Source of the DNA: Selaginella tamariscina
Lineage: Eukaryota; Streptophyta; Lycopodiopsida; Selaginellales; Selaginellaceae
NCBI GenBank assembly: GCA_003024785.1
Contig: PUQB01000083.1
Span: forward strand, 446,368-510,367
DNA: 64,000 bases
Reading direction: 5' to 3'
Of the stretch, positions 21,660 to 33,250 are shown one piece after another (position 1 is the stretch's first letter; each line of letters begins with the position of its first letter). The position numbers and the translations under genes are program-made. A model generated the notes under the pieces. It saw nothing but the letters and a program-made list of their open reading frames with translations. It searched no databases and was not told the origin of the DNA.

Positions 21660-22990
21660 AAGCACGACCAGGAAGAGAAGAAGGATGATACGGCTCCAAC
21701 AAAGAGGTGTGAAACACAGGATGAAGTTTCACCATAGATGATAACTCTAGTCGAAAAGCTACAGGATTGACCTTAGACGCAATCCTGTAAGGGCCCAATT
21801 GTTGAAAATCCAACTTAGAAGAAGACATGTTGGTGCGAATATGCCAACAAAGAAACCACATGAGATCACCAATCTTGTATGCAGGTGCTGGTTGATGATG
21901 AGCATCAGCATGATGCTTGTACCGTTCTTGTGCCTGCTGAAGATGAATCCGGAAATCATCTTGTACCTGACGAAAATGTTGGAGATGATCATGTACTGCA
22001 GGAGTATAAGAAGAAAAAGCAGGAGGAGCAAAGTCAAAATGTGGATGGTATCCTGTAAGAGCGAAGAAAGGTGTCTGACCTATAGATGCATGAACGGAGT
22101 TGTTATAGGCAAACTCCACCATTGAAAGAAGGTCCAACCAGTTGTCTTGTTGATAATTAATGAAGCAATGAAGATATTGCTCCAAGGTCTAAATCGTGTG
22201 TTCTGACTGCCCATCAGTTTGTGGATGATATTTTGAAGAAAGTCCGCTTTAACTTGTAGACTCGGAGAAGTTCTAGCTAAAATTTGGACATGAATTGTGG
22301 GTCTCAATTAGAAACAATGCTCTCAGGAAGACCATGATGTCGAAACACTTTGCAGATCACCAACTCAGCAGTTATTTGGCATCTGGCGTCTTATTACATG
22401 GTAGGAAATGAGCCTGTTTGGTAAACGATCAACCACCAGAAGAACTGCATCAAATCCACGAGAAGAAGGAAGATCTGTGAGGAAATCCATAAAAATGGAT
22501 TTCCAAGGAGCAGAAGGAACAGGAAGAGGACAAAGAAACCAAGGGCGCGTGACGAGGCATCTTCAACCTGTTGCAGGTGTCACAACTCCATACAAACTTT
22601 CACAAAACCTCGCAACCTAGGCCACCAATAGTTGCGAGTCACCAACTCAACTGTTTTGGCCACACCAAAATGTCCTGTAGCCGGGGTATCATGACAATCA
22701 TGTATCACACAGTCCTGTAAACACCAACAGGAACTACAGGAGACCTTCCCGGTACAGGAGTCCGTCTTGTATGGCAAACAACTTATAGTCTGAACGGGAA
22801 CTGGAGAAGAGGAGCTTGCAATGTCAGGACTAATGTGTGAAAACACATTTTTGCCAAGTCGTCTATAGCCAACTGCAAACAGATGTCCTGTAGAAGTGTG
22901 GAATTTGCTGGAGCCTGATGAACTGTAGTGCCGCAAGCCGAAATCGATCAGGACCCAACAACACTTGCTTTTGATAGTCATATGCAGGAT
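21660..22990 (-). pseudogene. Gyp3b integrase
   Basis: The clearest part is 'DNWLDLLSMVEFAYNNSVHA' (22080-22150) and the downstream C-terminal domain 'HHQPAPAYKIGDLMWFL' (21850-21900). The zinc-binding region is visible at 22600-22720 ('HDTPATGHFGVAKTVELVTR', 'YWWPRLRGF'). The central DDE core is scattered over several frames. Integrase inserts the cDNA; this copy cannot. Confidence 0.65.
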
Positions 22991-22999
22991 CGCCCGGGG

Positions 23000-24330
23000 T
23001 CAGTGCAAGGTAAGAGCTCCTAGACAATGCGTCCGCTTTGCCATTCCGAAAACTAGCCTGTAAATGATGACAAAATCAAAACGTGATAGCCTGTCGCCAA
23101 TGAGAACTTGAGCCGTTTGAAAAACTCCAGGTTCTTGTGATCCGTAAGAACTTGTACAGGATGCGCAGCACCTTCTGGAAGATTGCCACTCCTCGAATGA
23201 ATCCACAATGGCCTTGAGTTCCTTGTCATGAATCTCGTAATTATCTCCATCGAAAGGAACTTACGAGAGTGAAAGGCTATAGGATGAGTAACTTGTCTTC
23301 TCTAACTTGTGATAGTAGAACCTACTGCAAAATTGAGGCATCTACTTCAATGAAGAAGGGACGAGAAGGATCAGGATATGTTAAAATCGAGCTGTCGTGA
23401 AGACGTCTTGAGTGTTGTGAATGCATGTTCCACCTTGTCGGACCAAGAGAAACCCTGTGCACTTGGTGAGTTCCGTGAGTGGAAGTACACGCTTGGAGAA
23501 GTCCTGTATGAACGCCTGTAGAAGTTTGCAAAGCCAAGGAAACATTGTACGTCTCGTACATACTTGGGCCTCTCACTCCACATAGTCTTCACCTTGTGCA
23601 TGTCCATGGAAATGCCAGCAGGAGAGACGATGTAGCCCAAGAACTCCATAGTATCCCTGTCGAAAAACACTTCTCCAACTTCGCATACAGGCCATGCTCG
23701 CGAAGCTTCTGTAGGCTAGTCGTACATGCTTGTCATGTGCCGCCTGGTCCTTGGAGAAAATCAAAATGTCATCGAGGTAGATCACAACAAACTGGTCCAA
23801 GAAGTCGAAAGATGTCGTTCACCATGTGTTGGAACACGGTGGGGCATTTGTAAGTCCGAAAGGCATCACCGTGTACTCGAAGTGTCCATACCTTGTACGA
23901 AAGGCAGTCTTCCACTCATCCTGGACGAATCCGTACAAGATTGTAAGCCCCTCGTAAGTCATCTTCGTGAACACTTTGCTCCTCGCAGCCGATCGAGAAG
24001 TTCGGGATCAATGGCAACGGGTACCGGTTCTGGATGGTGACTTGATTCAAACCCTGTAGTCCACAACCAAATGCAAACTCCCATCTTTCTTTTGACAAAG
24101 AAGATAGGTGCTCCTGCAGGGGACTTTAGTGACGAATGAAGCCGGATGCCAAGTTGTCCTTGATGTACTGGAAGAACCTCCAATTCTGTAGTGACAGTGC
24201 ATAAATCGGTCCGAATGGTGGAGTCTTCCTTCTTCAAGATCGATAGGACAGTCGTAGACATGTGAATAGGAAGAATTGCAGCCTTGTGCTTATCAAAAAC
24301 GTCCTGAAAGGAGTGATACTTGGATGGCAA
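23000..24330 (-). pseudogene. Gyp3b reverse transcriptase-RNase H
   Basis: The catalytic box '[18 protein letters not shown]' is readable at 23740-23795, and '[12 protein letters not shown]' follows. The sequence upstream of the RT palm ('[17 protein letters not shown]') lies at 24260-24325. RNase H with '[17 protein letters not shown]' lies at 23095-23165. At least six frameshifts separate these blocks. Confidence 0.65.
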
Positions 24331-25340
24331 GGAAGAAGTAGGAGAAGAAAAGGAGAAGGAGATTGAAAAACAGGAGAGTCAGATACAGAAAGGTAGAAGA
24401 GGACGTAGGAGTTACTTGAAAAACAAAAAGATGAAAAGGAGCAGGATCAGTGGCAAGTTCATGCATAGTAGTGGTAAGAACTCGAGAGGAGGAGGGAGAG
24501 TGAATTGAAAAAGAGGAAGGATCTTGGGGATGGAACAGAAGCAGAGTAATGAAAAGAGGCAGGATTGGGGAAAACATGTGCGATGTTGACGAGTGTACAG
24601 GATTGGAAGAATCCTGTACAGAAGTTGTGGATGCACAGGAGTGAGGAGAGCTGTGAATGTGCTGACGAACCAACAGGAGGTGGATCCTGTGAGGAGGAAC
24701 TTCAACACTGATACAGGAACAGGCACGGTCAATCCTGTAGCTTGTATGCCTCATACACTAAGACATATCCTGCACACAGGAAGGTACAGATTAATCCTGG
24801 CTTGGAGAGGAAAACGTGAGCGTCCTAGACCTTTAGTTGATCTGAGGATTTGCAACACGAACCATGGCATGCCCAAAATGATGGGAGTCGACCGAGTCTT
24901 GATCAAGTTGAAGGAAATCGAACAGTTGAATGCGCCATGACTGCAAGAGAGAGGTGTAGTAACATGGGTAACTGCGCCAGAAGCAATCAACGACCATCTG
25001 CACCTTTACAGGAACTGCACGCTTCAACTTCACCATCGGAATGCCATGTGAGTTGCAAAAGTGTCATCCATGAAGCATGCATTTGCACCAGTGTCTAACA
25101 GGGCAAACTCCTTGAGCTCTCGATTATTGAGATGAATGTGTACAGGAAACTTGAGTGATGGAATGGTATGAGCAGCACCAATGGAGCCTGCACCTACGTC
25201 CAACTTCGCGGCTCCTAGACGAAGTGACATTGAAGTTTTCCACTGAACTTCAACTTCAACTTCACGCGTCTTGAACTTCCTGGCTTTAATAGGACATTCA
25301 GCCACCTTGTGTCCTGCTTCACCACAATACAAGCATAATT
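24331..25340 (-). pseudogene. Gyp3b protease and Ser/Pro-rich linker
   Basis: Protease active-site sequence 'FALLDTGANACFMDDTFATH' lies at 25045-25110, intact in this copy. Upstream (25270-25335) is a CCHC knuckle 'YCGEAGHKVAECP'. The region 24331-24750 encodes a serine/proline-rich linker before the RT. The ORF runs 25030-25332. Confidence 0.65.
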
Positions 25341-26145
25341 CTCACCGTGACGACGTTGCTTCTCAGCAGCTGAAAGTGGGCCACGCTTGTAATTCTAGGA
25401 CTACTCCAGAAGGTGTTGCAGGAACATGTGCTACAGCTGCAGATTGGTTGCAAGAATTGCTACAGGATTTTTCTGATACGCTCGAAAATGGTTGTCGCAG
25501 CGAACGGCCTGTTGCATGATCTCTGCTAATGTTTGGGCATCTGGTAACGTAAGGAGAAGGTCCTTCACATCATCTCAACCCAAAATGGAAGTGTTTGATC
25601 AATGCAGTCTCGTCCCATGGAATGTTCGTGCAAAGTGCTGAAATTCGATGCATAACGGAAGCTGGTCGGATCCTTGTGTAAGCTTCCTAACTTTGTGCAT
25701 GCGAAATGGTACTTATCGGATCTCTAAAGCAGCTTCAAAGGCAGCCACAAATCCTTCAAAGTCTTCCATCAATGGGTCATCATGCTCCAGCAAAGGGGCA
25801 ACCCAAGCCCGTGGGGATCCAACTAGTAAGGATGCCAAAAGGCCAACCTTTTCTGCATCAGTTAGTAGCGGCGTGGTTGCATGCGGATCAAAAGCCTAAT
25901 CTGATTTAGGAAACCTTGAAAATTAGTGCGATTGCCACTGAACTTCTTTGGTTTTAAAGAAGAGTTCAATGAAGAGGAAACCATGGATGCTTGAGAGAGA
26001 GCGTGCGCAGCAGCCTTGGAGGATGCATCAAGCTGCATGCACTGCGTTGGTGGAACCTTTTAGATCTATGACCACTTGGTAAAAAGTGGCCAGCTCATGA
26101 AGTAACATTTGGTGCTTGCGTTGGAAATTGCTCAAAATCTGCCAT
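25341..26145 (-). pseudogene. Gyp3b gag
   Basis: The start at 26143-26145 matches the gag ATG of Gyp3a ('MADFE'). The capsid region is recognisable by nucleotide similarity to 30266-31100, but is broken into short frames. It forms the nucleocapsid of virus-like particles. Confidence 0.55.
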
Positions 26146-26224
26146 GATCCATGAAAGAAAGAAGAAGAAAAGCATGGAAAAAGCTAAGGAAAAAAAAGTA
26201 AGTAGAAATCGGAGCTATGAAAGC

Positions 26225-26237
26225 AGTTACTATCAAA
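26225..26237 (-). promoter_or_regulatory. Gyp3b primer-binding site, self-complementary to its LTR
   Basis: On the minus strand this reads TTGATAGTAACTG, 2 nt inside the 5' LTR. The inverse-complement block within the 5' LTR (26453-26465) differs by one base and the one in the 3' LTR by another, so the intact version can be inferred from Gyp3a. Confidence 0.6.
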
Positions 26238-26239
26238 TT

Positions 26240-26783
26240 GTCAAGCCACGATCCAAGAGCAAGAAGGCTTGACTTAGGAGCAGGACAAGGATTAGGAACA
26301 AGACAGGAGCAGGACAGGAACTAGGAACAAGACATGAGCAGGACAGGAACTAGGAGCAAGATAGGAGTAGGACATGAACTAGAAGCAAGACAAGAAGAGA
26401 ACAGGAAGCAAGGAGCAAAACAAGAACAAGACAAGATTGATTAAGACTGGTGTTGATAGTAATTGATTGTACAACAATTAGGTCGGAGCTTTTATGCTCA
26501 CAACTCCAAGAGCTAATCTAGTCATGAGCGAAAAATGGTGACCCTTATCCTGTAGGTATATCCTGTAGCATATTTGTAGGTATATCTTGTAGGTATATCC
26601 TATAGGCATATCCTGTAGGCATATCCTGTGGGCATATCTTGTATATCCTGTATCCTATATATCCTGTATCCTGTAAGCATATCCTGTGGGCATATCCTGT
26701 ATCCCGTATCTTATCCACATGTAGGCATATCATGTGGGCATATCTTGTATCCTATATCATGTATTCGGAATCCTGCATCCTAT
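26240..26783 (-). repeat. Gyp3b 5' LTR
   Basis: Left end TGTCAAGCC as in the other copies. The right end is truncated before the expected GTGACA. A strong CAGGATAT-type repeat tract lies at 26550-26775. Confidence 0.75.
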
Positions 26784-28245
26784 TCTAACTTGTCTTTTAA
26801 ATCTTTAAACATTTCAAGTTTAATAACTTCCTCTTCTACCATAGCCTTGAAATGACCTGACTATTATGATGATGCTCGACATCAAAACGGAGCTCTTTGC
26901 ACAAGTCAATGCCACATACATCAGTCTTCTCTACAATGCATATATTATTAGCACCAAAGGCCCTTGGCCTGCTGTGGTGGTGGTAAAGTTAACAATTTTT
27001 GAGATTCAATGGGTCTTGTTGATGTGTTAGAAACTTTGAACTACTAACAAGGGACTTGCACTTTGAATTGAGGGTGACTAAGTGGATCATTTATTAAACC
27101 TTCTCCACTTGGATTGAAGGACAATTTTATAGTTTTAGTTTTAGTTTATTGCCTTTATTGTACAAATCCTTTAACGACATGCCATAAGCAACCTTATGAG
27201 CTGCCTCTTGACAACCCCAATACTTTGCTAGCTTGTACCTTAGAAACTCTCATCGAATCTTATCATTCAAGTTAGCATGAAATAACTTTGAGCCCATCAT
27301 CACTTATATTTAGGACCAAACACCGTATATTTTTAAAATAGTAAACATAGTCCATCAAGTTTTCTCAAAGTCCTTATTTCACACAATTGCAATCCAAGAT
27401 TATTTGGCATATATTGTTTTTTAATCTTCTCTTTTCATGCGACTCCAATTGTTTTAGTATCCTCGTTCACCTGCAATAATATGTCACTAAGTTTTAGCTT
27501 TCTCCTTGAGAAATTATTTGACACACATAACATTTCTTCTTTCTTTACAAAAGCAACTTTCAAGTAACTTTCAATACCATACAACTAGTTATCAAGAACT
27601 TTATAATCTTGCAAACCCACAAAATCTAAAGGCATGAATGGCTTAAACTTAATAGGACCACCACCATCTTTGTCTATTGAAGAATATGATTCAAAGAAAC
27701 TTGACTTTGAATCACACCTTTTTTTTATGCATCCAATTATAGAACATTTGGTATTGCAATAGCCATTGAAATCCAAATGGGAAAATTATCATTTTGCTCA
27801 TTCAACCCTAGGGCATTCATCATTATTTCTATGGTCTAACCTTAAGAGGTTGACTTGGTTAATTTCATCCATCTCTTGATTTTGAGCCTCTACAACAACC
27901 TCTCTACCTCAGGCTCTAGTTGCGTTCTCTTATTCATCTTATTGAACCTTAGTTTCAACACTCCAAGAATATTCTTAGAATATTCTTGACGTGAAGTTGG
28001 AAAACCCTACACACATCATCTTAATTAGTATAAGACTTTTAGTTATACCTAAAATCTCACGCTGACTTGTTAAGCAAGTGTTCTTTGAAAATTGAAAACT
28101 CGTAGAATCAACTCTCTGTGTAGAATCTAGATGTGTCAAACCAAAGTGATAAAAGTTAATTCAAAAATTTAGAATTATCTAAACAATGAAACACCCTATG
28201 ACTTTAAACAACCCTACTAACCACATAGACTTGCTCTGAAACAAT
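26784..28245 (-). pseudogene. Gyp1b gag remnant
   Basis: No long ORF is present. 'KFKPFMPLDFVGLQDYKVLD' at 27590-27660 resembles the start of chromoviral capsid regions. Zinc-knuckle-like cysteines lie near 27690-27770. The position between the Gyp1b protease region and the Gyp1b 5' LTR supports gag. At the right edge (28225-28245) the minus strand reads ATTGTTTCAGAGCAAG, a decayed match to an initiator-Met tRNA primer-binding site. Confidence 0.5.
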
Positions 28246-28872
28246 TATTAGAGATTTTTACCTAGTACCATGAATGCGGCTCACCAGATGCCAACCTTGA
28301 AAACTCTCTCTAAAACCCCATGAAATTTGATAAAATAATTCGTGTTAGGAACTTGTCTCTCAGCAATTCACACTTACAATTTGCCAAATCCATGAACAAT
28401 GCTCACCTCATGAGTTAGGATGCATGGGCACTTGGGCAATACCTTTCAAACTTGTGAGTGGGTTATCAAATGAAAAGAAGTTAGTTAACTCGAATGTGAG
28501 GTACCCGATCTCAAGGGCATAATTCCACCAACATTAAGGGTAGGCTAACCCCGAAGGTGGGACGTACCCCTATCATTTGGAAGTTGAGGCAACACAATAT
28601 AAGGTTATGCCTTAACAACATAAGCTTAGCTTGCATCAATGGCAACAAAGGGTACCCTAACCCACGACCAACCCCTAAGGATTGGTGAGGCTAGGCTATA
28701 TCTTAAACTTAGGGCTAATACTTAATGAGGACATGAATGTTCTGCTAAATAAACTCCAAACACACGATCACAAGAGTGCTTCACAAAAGAGCTTCTGCTA
28801 ACAAACATGTTCACACCTTCAAGGAAAACACCTTTTAACCAAGTGTGCCAACTACACACTCGATTATGAGAC
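28246..28872 (-). repeat. Gyp1b 5' LTR, truncated
   Basis: It begins TATTAGAG (expected TGTTAGAG) and matches the Gyp1a LTR (36196 onward) through 'TTTTACCTAGT', 'GCCAACCTTG' and 'GGGACGTACCCC'. It is interrupted at 28873 by Gyp2b. The later part is diverged from the Gyp1a LTR. Confidence 0.6.
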
Positions 28873-29594
28873 TGTTAAACAGGAAAACTCACGTTTTCCT
28901 GTTTAACCAATACCTTCTCAAAAACAGTTAGAAAAGGCTATACACTTTTCTTTTCATCACTCTCAATATACATATATCGATTTAGCTCTTGTTTGTGCCA
29001 CTATGACTGGTCTCCAAAGTCAAGGGCAAGAATGAATTTTGGCTATTACCATCCATTGAAAGTATACATAGATTCTACACAAGAGATCTTATAATATGCA
29101 CCTTCTATTTTGAACATGAGTAAAAGAACAAGCACTTTCTCCCTTGCCCTAACTACCATAACATACTCCCTCTTACCATGTCATTTTCCTTTTCTTTATC
29201 ATGTTCCTCTCGGTAAGGATTTCCTTCCTTCTTAGCCTTCCATCCATGCTATATACGACCTCACATTTTGTAAATATAGTGGTTGAAGTCTTGTTTTGGC
29301 TGCCTTATCCACGCTAAACTAGGAATGATACTTGCAACCAACTACTTATTCTCTCTACAGTAGAATGTTCTATACTCTTAACATTTTACCTTTAACATTG
29401 TCCCCTCCTTATTTGTTACTATGTCTCACAACAACACATCTTAAGTGTCCTCATGATACTCAGCTTCCTCCTGGTCCTTGTACTTTTGGAAATATGCTTT
29501 CACCTTGTCTAGTTCCTATTGTATCATCGCAACCTAAAGACGAAAAGCCTTTGTCTCCTTCTTGAGTTGCTTGTTTTCCTCTTGAAGACATTAG
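28873..29594 (-). mobile_element. Gyp2b, first fragment (3' LTR plus end of 3' ORF region)
   Basis: The 3' LTR is 28873-29397 (TGTTAAAC to TTTAACA) and is the inverse of the Gyp2a LTRs. The sequence 29398-29594 is the inverse of 49660-49863 in Gyp2a, the coiled-coil end of its last ORF. It is interrupted at 29595 by Gyp3a and resumes at 35790. Confidence 0.75.
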
Positions 29595-30175
29595 TGTCAC
29601 AACATGATATAGGATACAGGATTCCGGATACAAGATACGGGTTGCAGGATTTCTTACAGGATATTCCTACAGGATACAGGATATGGTTGCAGGATATTCC
29701 TACAGGATATGCCACAGGATATGCCTAGAGGATAAGGGACATGACTCATCTTAGCCTCTGCATGCATGCAGTCACTTTGCATGCATGCAACCACTTTTAG
29801 CATCATGCCTAGATTAGCTCTTGGAGTTGTGAGCATAAAAGCTCCGACCTAATTGTTGTACAATCAGTTACTATCAACACCAGTCTTACTACGATCAATC
29901 TTGTTTGTCTTGTTCTTGTCTTGCTTCTTGTCTTCCTGTCTCGCTCCTGATCCTGTCCTGCTCCTGTCTTGCTCCCGGATCCTGTCCTGTTCCTTCTTGT
30001 TCTGGATCCTGTCCGCTCTTCCTCTTGCTCCCGGATCCTATCCTGATCCTGTCTTGCTCCTAATCCGTCTGTTCCTGTTCCTAGTTCCTGTCCTGCTCTT
30101 GGTCCTGTTCCTGAGTCAAGCCTTCCTGTTCTTGGAATCCTGCTCTTCTTCCTGTTCCTGGATCGTGGCTTGACA
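29595..30175 (+). repeat. Gyp3a 5' LTR
   Basis: TGTCAC to TTGACA, 581 bp. U3 holds imperfect repeats of CAGGATA/CAGGATATTCCTA (29610-29735) and a duplicated TGCATGCATGCA block (29760-29800). A TATA box CATAAAAG is at 29834-29841. The downstream R/U5 part (29890-30160) is a pyrimidine-rich chain of TCCTGT/CTTGCTCC repeats. Confidence 0.9.
29834..29877 (+). promoter_or_regulatory. Gyp3a TATA box and predicted RNA 5' end with self-primer
   Basis: TATA box at 29834-29841. CAGTTACTATCAA at 29865-29877 lies about 31 nt downstream, where plant transcripts normally start. This block is the exact inverse complement of the primer-binding site at 30178-30190. The same arrangement is in the 3' LTR (35451 and 35482-35494). 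Confidence 0.65.
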
Positions 30176-30177
30176 GT

Positions 30178-30190
30178 TTGATAGTAACTG
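30178..30190 (+). promoter_or_regulatory. Gyp3a primer-binding site (self-priming type)
   Basis: TTGATAGTAACTG begins 2 nt after the 5' LTR and pairs over 13 nt with 29865-29877. It has no evident match to the 3' end of initiator-Met tRNA, unlike Gyp1 and Gyp4. Tf1-type elements prime reverse transcription from the folded-back 5' end of their own RNA. Confidence 0.65.
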
Positions 30191-30265
30191 TTTCATAGTT
30201 CTGTTTTCCAGCTACTTTTTTCTTGATTCTTTTCCTTCGTTTTCCTCCTTTTTCTTTCATAGATC

Positions 30266-31240
30266 ATGGCTGATTTTGAGCGCTTTCAACGCGAGCACCA
30301 AATGTTACTTCATGAGCTGGCCACTTTGCGCCAAGTGGTCACCGATCTGCAAGGTTCCACCAATGCGGCACATGCAGCTGCTGATGCATCCTCCAAGGCT
30401 GCTGCGCAGGCTCTCTCTCAGGCATCGGTGGTTCCCTCTTCATCGAACTTTTCTTCGGAGCCGAAGGTTAGCATGCCAAAAGTTCAGTGGCAATCGTGCC
30501 GATTTCCAAGGTTTCCTGAATCAGATCCGGCTCTTGATCCGCATGCAACCACCGCTACTCGACTGATGCAAAAGGTGGCCTTTTGGCATCCTTACTAAGT
30601 GGATCTCCACGGGCTTGGGTTGCCCCCTTGCTGGAGCGTGACGACCCATTGATGGAAGACTTTGAAGGTTTCGTGGCTGCCTTTGAAGCCTGCTTTGGAG
30701 ATCCTGATAAGTACCGTTCTGCATGCACGAAGTTACGGAAGCTCACTCAAGGATCCCGACCAGCTTCCGTCTATGCATCCGAATTTCAGCAACTTTGCAC
30801 GAACATTCCATGGGACGAGACTGCATTGATCGAACACTTCCGTTTTGGGTTGAGGGATGACGTGAAGGACCTTCTCCTTACGTTACCGGATGCCCAAACA
30901 TTAGCGGAGATCATGCAACAAGCTGTTCGTTGCGACAACCGTTTGTTCGAGCGTCGTCAGGAAAGATCCCGTCAGCAGTTCCTGCAAACCAATCCTGCAG
31001 CTGTGGTACATGTTCCTGCACCACCTTCTGGAGTAGTTCCTATGGAGGTTGAGAAATCCAAGCGTGGCTCTCTTTCCGCTGCTGAGAAGCAACGTCGCCG
31101 CAGTGAGAACCTATGCTTGTATTGTGTGGAGCAGGACACAAGGTGGCAGAATGTCCTATTAAAGCCAGGAAGTTCAAGACGCGTGAAGTTGAAGCTGAAG
31201 TTCAGTCGGAAAACTTCAATGTCCACTTCGTCTAGGAGCC
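30266..31240 (+). pseudogene. Gyp3a gag
   Basis: The start ATG at 30266 opens 'MADFERFQREHQMLLHELA', a coiled-coil-like N-terminus. A one-base shift near 30583 moves the frame to 30583-31299, where the capsid domain is plain: 'LLSGSPRAWVAPLLE', 'FVAAFEACFGDPDK', 'YASEFQQLC' and 'FRFGLRDDVKDLLL', matching the retrotransposon gag family. A CCHC knuckle at about 31110-31170 is spoiled by another shift (intact in Gyp3b). The product would form the particle shell. Confidence 0.75.
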
Positions 31241-31299
31241 GCGAAGTTGGACGTAGGTGCAGGCTCCATTGGTGCTGCTCATACCATTCCATCACTTAA

Positions 31300-31620
31300 G
31301 TTTCCTGTACACATTCATCTTAATAATCGAGAGCTCATGGAGTTTGCCTGTTAGACACTGGTGCAAATGCATGCTTCATGGATGACACTTTTGCAACTCA
31401 ACATGGCATTTCGGTGGTGAAGTTGAAGCGTGCAGTTCCTGTAGAGGTGGCCGATGGGCGTCTGATTGCTTCTGGCGCAGTTACCCATGCTACCGAACCT
31501 CTCTCCTGCAGTATGGCACATTCAACTGTTCAATTTCCTTCAACTTGATCAAGACTCGGTCGACTCCCATCATTTTGGGCATGCCATGGTTCGTTGTTGC
31601 AAATCCGCAGATCGACTGGA
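31300..31620 (+). pseudogene. Gyp3a aspartic protease
   Basis: The active site 'LDTGANACFMDDTF' is encoded at about 31350-31395, preceded by 'PVHIHLNNRELMEF' with a one-base shift just before it. 'VKLKRAVPVEVADGRL' and 'IILGMPWF' (about 31570) follow; the latter is the conserved Ile-Leu-Gly strand of retropepsins. It would cleave the gag-pol polyprotein. Confidence 0.65.
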
Positions 31621-32265
31621 GGTCTAGGACGCTCACGTTTTCCTCTCCGACAGCTAGGATCAATCCTGTACCTTCCTGTGTGCAGGATACATCCTTAGTA
31701 TCTGAGGCAGTACAAGCTACAGGATTGACCGTGCCTGTTCCTGTACCAGTGTTGAAGACTCCTCCTCGACAGGATTCACCTCATGTCAGTTCCTCAGCAC
31801 ATCCGCAGGCTCTCTCCACTCCTGTAAGTTTGCGGTTCCTGTACAGGGTTCTTCCAATCCTGTATCAGTGTCGAAGGTTCCTCCTCAACAGGATCCACCT
31901 CCTGTTGATTCGTCAGCACATTCGCAGGCTTTCCCACTCCTGCAACCAACTCCTGTACAGGATTCTTCCAATCCTGTACACTCGTCAACATCCACACAGG
32001 TTTTCCAATCCTGCCTCTTTTGTTACCTGCTTCTGTTCCACCCCCAAGATCCTTCCTCTTTTTCAGTCACAGCTCCCTCCTTCTCCTCTCCGAGTTCTTA
32101 CCACTACCATGCATGAACTGCCACTGATCCTGCTCCTTTCCACCTTTTTGCCTTTCAAGTAACTCCTACGTCCTCTTCTACCTTTCCTGTATCCGACTCT
32201 CCTTTTTTCAATCTCCTTCTCTACTCCTTCTCCTTCTCCTCCTTCTTCCCTACCATCCAAGTATC
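31621..32265 (+). other. Gyp3a Ser/Pro-rich linker between protease and RT
   Basis: An open but frame-broken stretch is dominated by TCCTGTA/CAGGATT repeats that encode Ser, Pro, Val and Gln. No catalytic motif is seen. Its motif overlaps in sequence with the LTR repeats. Confidence 0.5.
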
Positions 32266-33250
32266 ACCTTTAAGGACGTTTTTGACAAGCACAAGGCTGC
32301 AGTTCTTCCTGTTCACAGGTCCTACGACTGTCCTATTGATCTTGCGGAAGGAAAGACTCCACCATTCGGACCGATTTATGCATTGTCACCCACAGAGTTG
32401 GAGGTTCTTCGTCAGTACATCGAGGACAACTTGGCATCCGGCTTCATTCGTCACTCAAAGTCCCCTGCAGGAGCGCCTATCTTCTTTGTCAAGAAGAAGG
32501 ATGGGAGTTTACGTTTGGTTGTGGACTACAGGGGTTTGAATCAAGTCACCATTCGGAATCGGTACCCGTTGCCATTGATCCCGGAACTTCTCGATCGGCT
32601 GCGAGGAGCAAAGGTGTTCACGAAGATCGACTTACGAGGGGCCTACAACCTTGTACGGATTCGTCCAGGCGATGAGTGGAAGACTGCCTTTCGTACAAGG
32701 TATGGACACTTGAGTACACGGTGATGCCTTTCGGCCTTACCAATGCCCCAGCCGTGTTCCAACACATGGTGAACGACATCTTTCGTGACTTCTTGGACCA
32801 GTTTGTGGTGATCTACCTCGACGACATTTTGATTTTCTCCAAGGACCAGGCGGCACATGACAAGCATGTACGATTAGTTCTACAGCGGCTTCGCGAGCAT
32901 GGCCTGTATGCGAAGTTGGAGAAGTGTTTTTTCGATAGGGATTCGTGGAGTTCTTGGGCTACATCGTCTCTCCTGCTGGCGTTTCCATGGACATGCACAA
33001 GGTGAAGACCATCGTGGAGTGGGAGAGGCCCAAGTCTGTACGAGATGTACAATGTTTCCTTGGCTTTGCAAACTTCTACAGGCGGTTCATACAGGACTTC
33101 TCCAAGCGTGTACTTCCACTCAGAACTCACCAAGCGCACAGGGTTTTCTCTTGGTCCGACAAGGCGGAACATGCATTCACAACACTCAAGGACGCCTTCA
33201 CGACAGCTCCGATTTTAGCACATCCTGACCCTTCGTCCTTTCTTCATTGA
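32266..33250 (+). pseudogene. Gyp3a reverse transcriptase
   Basis: The lead-in '[17 protein letters not shown]' is spread over frames at 32278-32335. Fingers and palm lie at 32383-32724 ('[16 protein letters not shown]', '[16 protein letters not shown]'). The catalytic '[12 protein letters not shown]' is at 32806-32841 in frame 32676-33005. The thumb and connection continue to 33250 ('[19 protein letters not shown]', 'FLGFANFYRRFI'). Frame changes near 32720 and 32940 break it. Both palm aspartates are intact. Confidence 0.8.

Larger units (their letters stand above)
20965..26783 (-). mobile_element. Gyp3b: Tf1/sushi-like chromovirus, decayed copy
   Basis: This is a minus-strand relative of Gyp3a with the same gene order. 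Its LTRs are at 20965-21397 (3') and 26240-26783 (5'). The 5' LTR lacks its last ~10 bp, and the 3' LTR is about 140 bp shorter than in Gyp3a. The element lies inside Gyp1b. No target duplication can be recognised because the outer 5' end is damaged. Confidence 0.8.

Noticed and set aside
21799..22125. Plus-strand ORFs over Gyp3b pol
   Set aside because: They are shadows of the minus-strand integrase reading.
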